Origin: Veillonella parvula
Lineage (GTDB): Bacteria; Bacillota; Negativicutes; Veillonellales; Veillonellaceae
Direction: 5' to 3'
NCBI GenBank assembly: GCA_947096075.1
Contig: CAMUQE010000074.1
Span: forward strand, 1-9,095
Length of the DNA stretch: 9,095 bases
Both the position numbers and the translations under genes were made by a program. This document shows, in pieces, positions 5,580 to 9,095 of the stretch (the stretch's first letter is position 1; each line of letters opens with the position of its first letter). The notes under the pieces were generated by a model. It did no database searches. It saw only the letters and a list, made by a program, of their open reading frames with translations, and had not been told where the DNA came from.

Positions 5580-6686
5580 ATGTCAGTATATATTCATTGT
5601 GGGCTTCGAAGTCCCATCGGCGTTTTAAATGGACAATATAAACATATGAGACCAGAGATGCTAGGGGCTAAAGTAATTGATGCATTAATCAATCGCCATA
5701 GTATTTCACAGGTAGATGGACTATTTTGTGGTAATGCAGTTGGTACCGGTGGCAATATAGGACGGCTTATGGGGCTAATGTGTAATTTACCAAATTCTGT
5801 GCCTGCTATCACCGTAGATATGCAATGTGCCTCGGCATTAATGAGTATTGAGTTGGCGTATACACATATTGCGTCAGGTGTTATGGATGCTGTCATTGCG
5901 GGTGGTATTGAAAGTTCTTCGTTACAGCCAGAGCGGGTGTATGCATTAGGGGATGATCGAAAAGGAACCTATAAGGTAGCTCAGTTTACCCCTCAAGATC
6001 AATCGCCTTTAGCTATGCTTGAAGGGGCTGAGTGGACTATTTATAAACACAATGTAACAAAGGAAGATTTATATCCGCATATTATTGGCAGTCATCAAAG
6101 AGCATCAGCAGCGTTAGATAACTCATATTTACAGTCATATATTATGCCTATTACTATAGATGGTAAAAGATGTATAGATGAATGTATTCGACCTACGATG
6201 AACGAGAAACTCTTGTCTAGGATGAAGCCTTTGTTGGGAGCTGACTCTATTACAAATGCAGGCAATGCGTGTTTAACTCATGATGGAGCGGCCTTTGTAT
6301 ATTTATCTAATAAAAAAGGGCCTTTTAAAATTCATAGCGTTAAACCTTGGGCAGGAAATCCCCAGTTTAGTCCAGAGGGCGCCCTTGAAAGTACAGAAGG
6401 CATTTTAAAACGTACAGGTTTAACTATGGATGATATTGATGTAGTGGAATGGAATGAAGCCTTTGCCATTATTGATGTTCTTTTTGATAAGGCTTATCCT
6501 AATTATACTGGGAAATATAACATGTTTGGTGGAGCTTTAGCTTATGGGCATCCCTATGGTTGCTCTGGTGCCATATTAGTGCTTCACTGTATGGCTGCTT
6601 TAGAATCTTGTGGTGGTCGCTATGGTTTATGTGCTATTGCTGGTGCAGGGGGCACAGGTACGGCTTTAATTATGGAACGCATGTAA
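5580..6686 (+). CDS. Thiolase-family enzyme lacking the second catalytic Cys (YhfS-like)
   Basis: This 368-residue cytoplasmic protein is a little shorter than degradative or biosynthetic thiolases (about 390). The nucleophile region is VDMQCASALMSIELA with C83. NAGNACLTHDGAA (about 226-238) and NEAFA (292-296) are conserved, and the catalytic His lies in GGALAYGHPYGCSGA (H324). The C-terminal block GLCAIAGAGGTG (349-360) aligns without gaps to the usual GLATLCIGGGMG. That places A354 at the position of the acid/base Cys, with a Cys three residues earlier (C351). A normal Claisen/retro-Claisen thiolase needs both cysteines, so the chemistry here may be altered. Bacillus subtilis yhfS lies with yhfT (ligase) and yhfU (bioY) in a BirA-linked operon, which is the closest context known to me. 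Only 1 nt separates the stop from the next ATG, so the two genes are translationally coupled. The substrate is unknown. Confidence 0.85.
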   Translation: MSVYIHCGLRSPIGVLNGQYKHMRPEMLGAKVIDALINRHSISQVDGLFCGNAVGTGGNIGRLMGLMCNLPNSVPAITVDMQCASALMSIELAYTHIASGVMDAVIAGGIESSSLQPERVYALGDDRKGTYKVAQFTPQDQSPLAMLEGAEWTIYKHNVTKEDLYPHIIGSHQRASAALDNSYLQSYIMPITIDGKRCIDECIRPTMNEKLLSRMKPLLGADSITNAGNACLTHDGAAFVYLSNKKGPFKIHSVKPWAGNPQFSPEGALESTEGILKRTGLTMDDIDVVEWNEAFAIIDVLFDKAYPNYTGKYNMFGGALAYGHPYGCSGAILVLHCMAALESCGGRYGLCAIAGAGGTGTALIMERM

Positions 6687-6687
6687 T

Positions 6688-7983
6688 ATGACAATTATTG
6701 AACGCTTACAACAGCATAAAGATTTAGAGCCCCATAAAATGGCTTTAATCGTAGATGACATACAATATACATATGGTGAACTATATGATGCTATTCTATC
6801 GGTCGGTATTAATAATACAAATCGCATTGTAAATCTTACTCAGTCTAAAAAGACATTAAATACTAAGATTCTTTTAATTCAGGAACTGTCGTTTGTTGAA
6901 CAACTTACACAGTGGCTTGGGGCATTACATAAAGGTAATATTCCTATGGTATGTCACAATGAGATGGATACAGCTTATGTAGATGAGCTAGCTCGTGTTA
7001 TAGCCTATGAAGGTGTACCGCCATTAGCTGATTTTGGGGTACTTACATCGGGGACTACGGGACAACCAAAACCTTTGTGGAGACGAGAAATGTCTTGGCG
7101 CGATTTTTTTGATATTCAAAATGATATTTTTCATATAAACAAAGATACTAAAATCTTTTTACAGGGAAGCTTTAGTTTCACAGGCGTTAGTAATATGGTC
7201 ATTGCTGTTTTATGGGCAGGTGGGACTGTGGTTACAACGAGTTCATTGCGTCCTAGTAGATGGATACAGCTTATAGAAGAATATCATGTAGACCATATAT
7301 ATGCATTACCAACAAAACTACGATTATTGGTACGGCACTGTAAAAGTAAATTATCATTCATTAAATACATCATTGCAGGATCTCAAGTTCTGGATCGACA
7401 ATTGATGGAACAGTTACAACATATATGCCCTGATATGCAGTTTATCTTGTATTATGGTGCATCAGAGCTTAACTATATAACGTATTGCACCGGTAAAGAA
7501 TGGCTAGCGCGAGAAGGTACGGTGGGGAGACCATTTCCAACCGTGAAAATTGCAGAGAATGATAATATTATTTATGTGACAACAAACTATCGTATTGAAG
7601 GGATTCCTGATACATATACTGTAAACGATTGTGGATACATTGATAGTGATGGTTATCTTATGTTTAATGGGAGAGTAGGCGAAGTAATCAATAAAGGGGG
7701 ATATAAAATTTTTATCTCTGAGATGGAATCGTATTTACAATCCTTACAAGGAGTTTCCGAGGTTGCTATTATCGATATTGCTGATGAGATACGAGGGGAA
7801 GACTACGTAGTTTATATGGTGCTAGATAGCGAGGTTAGATTGAGTGAAGTTACAGAACTTATTCATAATAAAAGGCCTTCTGTGGAGTGGCCAAAAGATA
7901 TAATAGAAGTTCCTATGTTCCCCCTTACGGAATGCTCAAAAGTTGATAAACGAAAGTTAAAAGAGTGGTATAATAAAAAGTAA
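6688..7983 (+). CDS. Short ANL-family acyl-CoA synthetase/acyl-acid ligase (YhfT-like)
   Basis: Enzymes of this superfamily adenylate a carboxylic acid with ATP and pass it to CoA or another thiol. The 431-residue length is short (MenE is about 450-490, fatty acyl-CoA ligases about 500-560), with the N-terminal subdomain reduced. The core motifs are present: the phosphate loop LTSGTTGQPKP (119-129), YYGASE (255-260), the ribose-binding Asp in VNDCGYIDSDGYLMFNGR (D314, 312-329), the hinge GRVGEVINKGGYKI (328-341), and the catalytic Lys in PLTECSKVDKRKL (K418). The usual G before this Lys is Ser. All catalytic residues I can check are intact, so it should be active. ATG follows the thiolase stop by one base, and GGAA (6674-6677) may serve as a weak Shine-Dalgarno. 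Long-chain acids, pimelate or another dicarboxylate are possible substrates; the sequence does not decide. Confidence 0.85.
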   Translation: MTIIERLQQHKDLEPHKMALIVDDIQYTYGELYDAILSVGINNTNRIVNLTQSKKTLNTKILLIQELSFVEQLTQWLGALHKGNIPMVCHNEMDTAYVDELARVIAYEGVPPLADFGVLTSGTTGQPKPLWRREMSWRDFFDIQNDIFHINKDTKIFLQGSFSFTGVSNMVIAVLWAGGTVVTTSSLRPSRWIQLIEEYHVDHIYALPTKLRLLVRHCKSKLSFIKYIIAGSQVLDRQLMEQLQHICPDMQFILYYGASELNYITYCTGKEWLAREGTVGRPFPTVKIAENDNIIYVTTNYRIEGIPDTYTVNDCGYIDSDGYLMFNGRVGEVINKGGYKIFISEMESYLQSLQGVSEVAIIDIADEIRGEDYVVYMVLDSEVRLSEVTELIHNKRPSVEWPKDIIEVPMFPLTECSKVDKRKLKEWYNKK

Positions 7984-8009
7984 ACATTTTAGTATTACAA
8001 GGAGGCATC

Positions 8010-9008
8010 ATGCAGATAAATAAGGCTGCGCTAGAGATTTTCGACTTTACATCCTCTTTAGCTGTATACTCTGAACATGAATTAAAGGTTGGCGATCAAG
8101 CTATACAAGATTATATTGCAAATCATGTAGCAAAGGCTTTCAAAGATCCAGGTGCTAGAACCGGAACCTTACATGATGCGAGTCCCGTAGGCAAACAATT
8201 AGTAGACTATAAAAATGGAGTGCTTAAGTTTATTGATTTATGTAAGAATTTAGGTGAAAGTTTGTTTACATACATGAAACAAGCTACTGATTCCGTTGTT
8301 ATCGATACCATAATATGTGAAGCCGTTACGGATACGTCTTATGTTTGTATTCTTCTGTGTCAAGCTCATGATGCTTTTACCCATCAATTATTCAGTGAAG
8401 ATGATGGGACATTGGCTACAGAACTCGTTTCTCATAAGGCAGTATTACCAATGCCGTCACAAAAATTACGGGCCTTTGCATCTATTAATCTCAATGATTT
8501 TAGTGTTCGTATTTTTGAACCTAAAGGTGAATTTGATGGTGAAGTATCCTATATTTTAGCAGATAAGGTCTTGCAATTAGGGACTAATCAATCCTCGCGA
8601 GATACAGTGAGAAAGGTAAAGGCTATTGTAGATAAGGTGGCTCAAGCGCACGAGTCTGATGGTGTCATTGAATTGACAACTACAAAATCTATGATTGCTA
8701 AAAACGCCGAAGTGTCAGATACAGTTGATCCTGTTCGTATTGTAGAAGAGGTATTTAAAGAGAAGCCTATTCAACAAGAGGCGGCAAAGAAGGAATTAGC
8801 TGATGCGGATATGATGCGTCCATTGCCAGTAAATCGTGAGTTCGCCACAAAAATTGGTGAACATCACAAGATTAAAACAGATACGGGCATCGAAATTTCA
8901 TTTCCTGTGGAATATATGAAGAATCGCGAATTTATTGAAATTAAGACTAATAATGATGGAACATTGCGAATAGAATTGAAGAATATCAATAAAATTGTAA
9001 ATAAATAA
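8010..9008 (+). CDS. NdpA/YejK-type 37-kDa nucleoid-associated protein
   Basis: This 332-residue protein resembles the 37-kDa nucleoid-associated family (NdpA/YejK, PF04245), whose E. coli member binds the nucleoid and interacts with topoisomerase IV. The family-like features are the N-terminal FDFTSSLAVYSEHEL, the central KLRAFASINLNDFSVRIFEP (about 151-170), DVRKVKAIVDKV-like helix text (about 198-212), and the C-terminal DTGIEISFPVEYMKNREFIEIKTNNDGTLRIELKNI (about 290-326). I see no signal peptide or membrane segment. AAGGAGG at 7999-8005 lies 4 nt before ATG, the strongest ribosome binding site in this operon. It starts 26 nt after the ligase stop with no terminator between, so it is probably co-transcribed, although nothing in its family links it to biotin or acyl metabolism. 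Alternatively it is an unrelated neighbour with a promoter inside the ligase gene. Confidence 0.8.
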   Translation: MQINKAALEIFDFTSSLAVYSEHELKVGDQAIQDYIANHVAKAFKDPGARTGTLHDASPVGKQLVDYKNGVLKFIDLCKNLGESLFTYMKQATDSVVIDTIICEAVTDTSYVCILLCQAHDAFTHQLFSEDDGTLATELVSHKAVLPMPSQKLRAFASINLNDFSVRIFEPKGEFDGEVSYILADKVLQLGTNQSSRDTVRKVKAIVDKVAQAHESDGVIELTTTKSMIAKNAEVSDTVDPVRIVEEVFKEKPIQQEAAKKELADADMMRPLPVNREFATKIGEHHKIKTDTGIEISFPVEYMKNREFIEIKTNNDGTLRIELKNINKIVNK

Positions 9009-9031
9009 AACGAGTTTGTGTTGTATCAATC

Positions 9032-9048
9032 TATAATGATTCATTATA
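9032..9048. promoter_or_regulatory. Perfect 17-bp dyad (Fur-family-like half-sites) in the 3' flank
   Basis: TATAATGA-T-TCATTATA is a perfect 8+1+8 inverted repeat. The half-sites ATAATGA/TCATTAT equal those of the E. coli Fur box but are separated by 1 rather than 3 bases. It contains a perfect TATAAT (9032-9037), but no good -35 lies at the right distance. A second candidate promoter, TTGTAT (9021-9026)-N18-TATATA (9045-9050), overlaps it. It probably controls a gene beyond the window. There is no T-tract, so it is not a terminator. Confidence 0.4.
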
Positions 9049-9095
9049 TATAGAAAAATATTATATGTTGATTAGCTTTATTTGTTACGCTAATA

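Noticed and set aside
1..9095. Mobile elements, CRISPR arrays, tRNA or rRNA genes
   Set aside because: No transposase, integrase, direct-repeat array, cloverleaf or rRNA-like segment was seen; gene order and composition look like an ordinary chromosome.

Overview
The window most likely comes from a Negativicute (diderm Firmicute), probably Veillonella or a close relative. It is AT-rich with strong AGGAGG-type ribosome binding sites. It combines Firmicute-like genes (BioY, a YhfT/YhfS-like ligase and thiolase pair, a Firmicute-type NdpA homologue) with a true outer-membrane protein of the LptD/OstA family. The genus is inferred from gene content and style; no 16S or other marker is present. 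All eight genes are on the + strand, and the large ORFs on the - strand are shadows.

Region A (about 1-4325) is an envelope block. A small exported protein of unknown function (129-575) is followed by a terminator-like hairpin (609-648) and a perfect 17-bp dyad (644-660). Next come an exported protein with five 'VYG' repeats and a glycine-zipper segment (684-1796), a short cysteine-free LptD-like protein (1834-3387), and galU (3401-4264), which makes UDP-glucose for envelope polysaccharides. Gaps of 37 and 13 nt suggest that the last three genes form one operon. It ends at a strong intrinsic terminator (4287-4324).

Region B (about 4340-9008) looks like a biotin-regulated acyl-metabolism operon. 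A near-consensus promoter (TTGACG-N17-TATAAT, 4368-4396) is overlapped at its -35 box by a BirA-type operator (TTGTTAACA-N15-TGTTGACGA). Its -10 box lies inside a perfect 14-bp dyad that matches the FNR consensus TTGAT-N4-ATCAA. The genes are a MaoC-like hot-dog hydratase (4430-4960), the biotin transporter subunit bioY (5005-5517), an intrinsic terminator (5526-5557), a thiolase whose second catalytic Cys is replaced by Ala (5580-6686), a short ANL acyl-CoA/acyl-acid ligase 1 nt downstream (6688-7983), and an NdpA/YejK-type nucleoid-associated protein (8010-9008).

The most interesting system is the group hydratase + BioY + atypical thiolase + acyl ligase under a probable BirA operator. BioY imports biotin. 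The three enzymes could activate and remodel an acyl chain, either to supply a biotin precursor such as pimelate or to adjust fatty acids when biotin, and therefore acetyl-CoA carboxylase, is limiting. That role is inference. What the sequence shows is the gene order, the operator, the promoter and the catalytic motifs. The last 87 bases hold no gene but contain a second operator-like 17-bp dyad.
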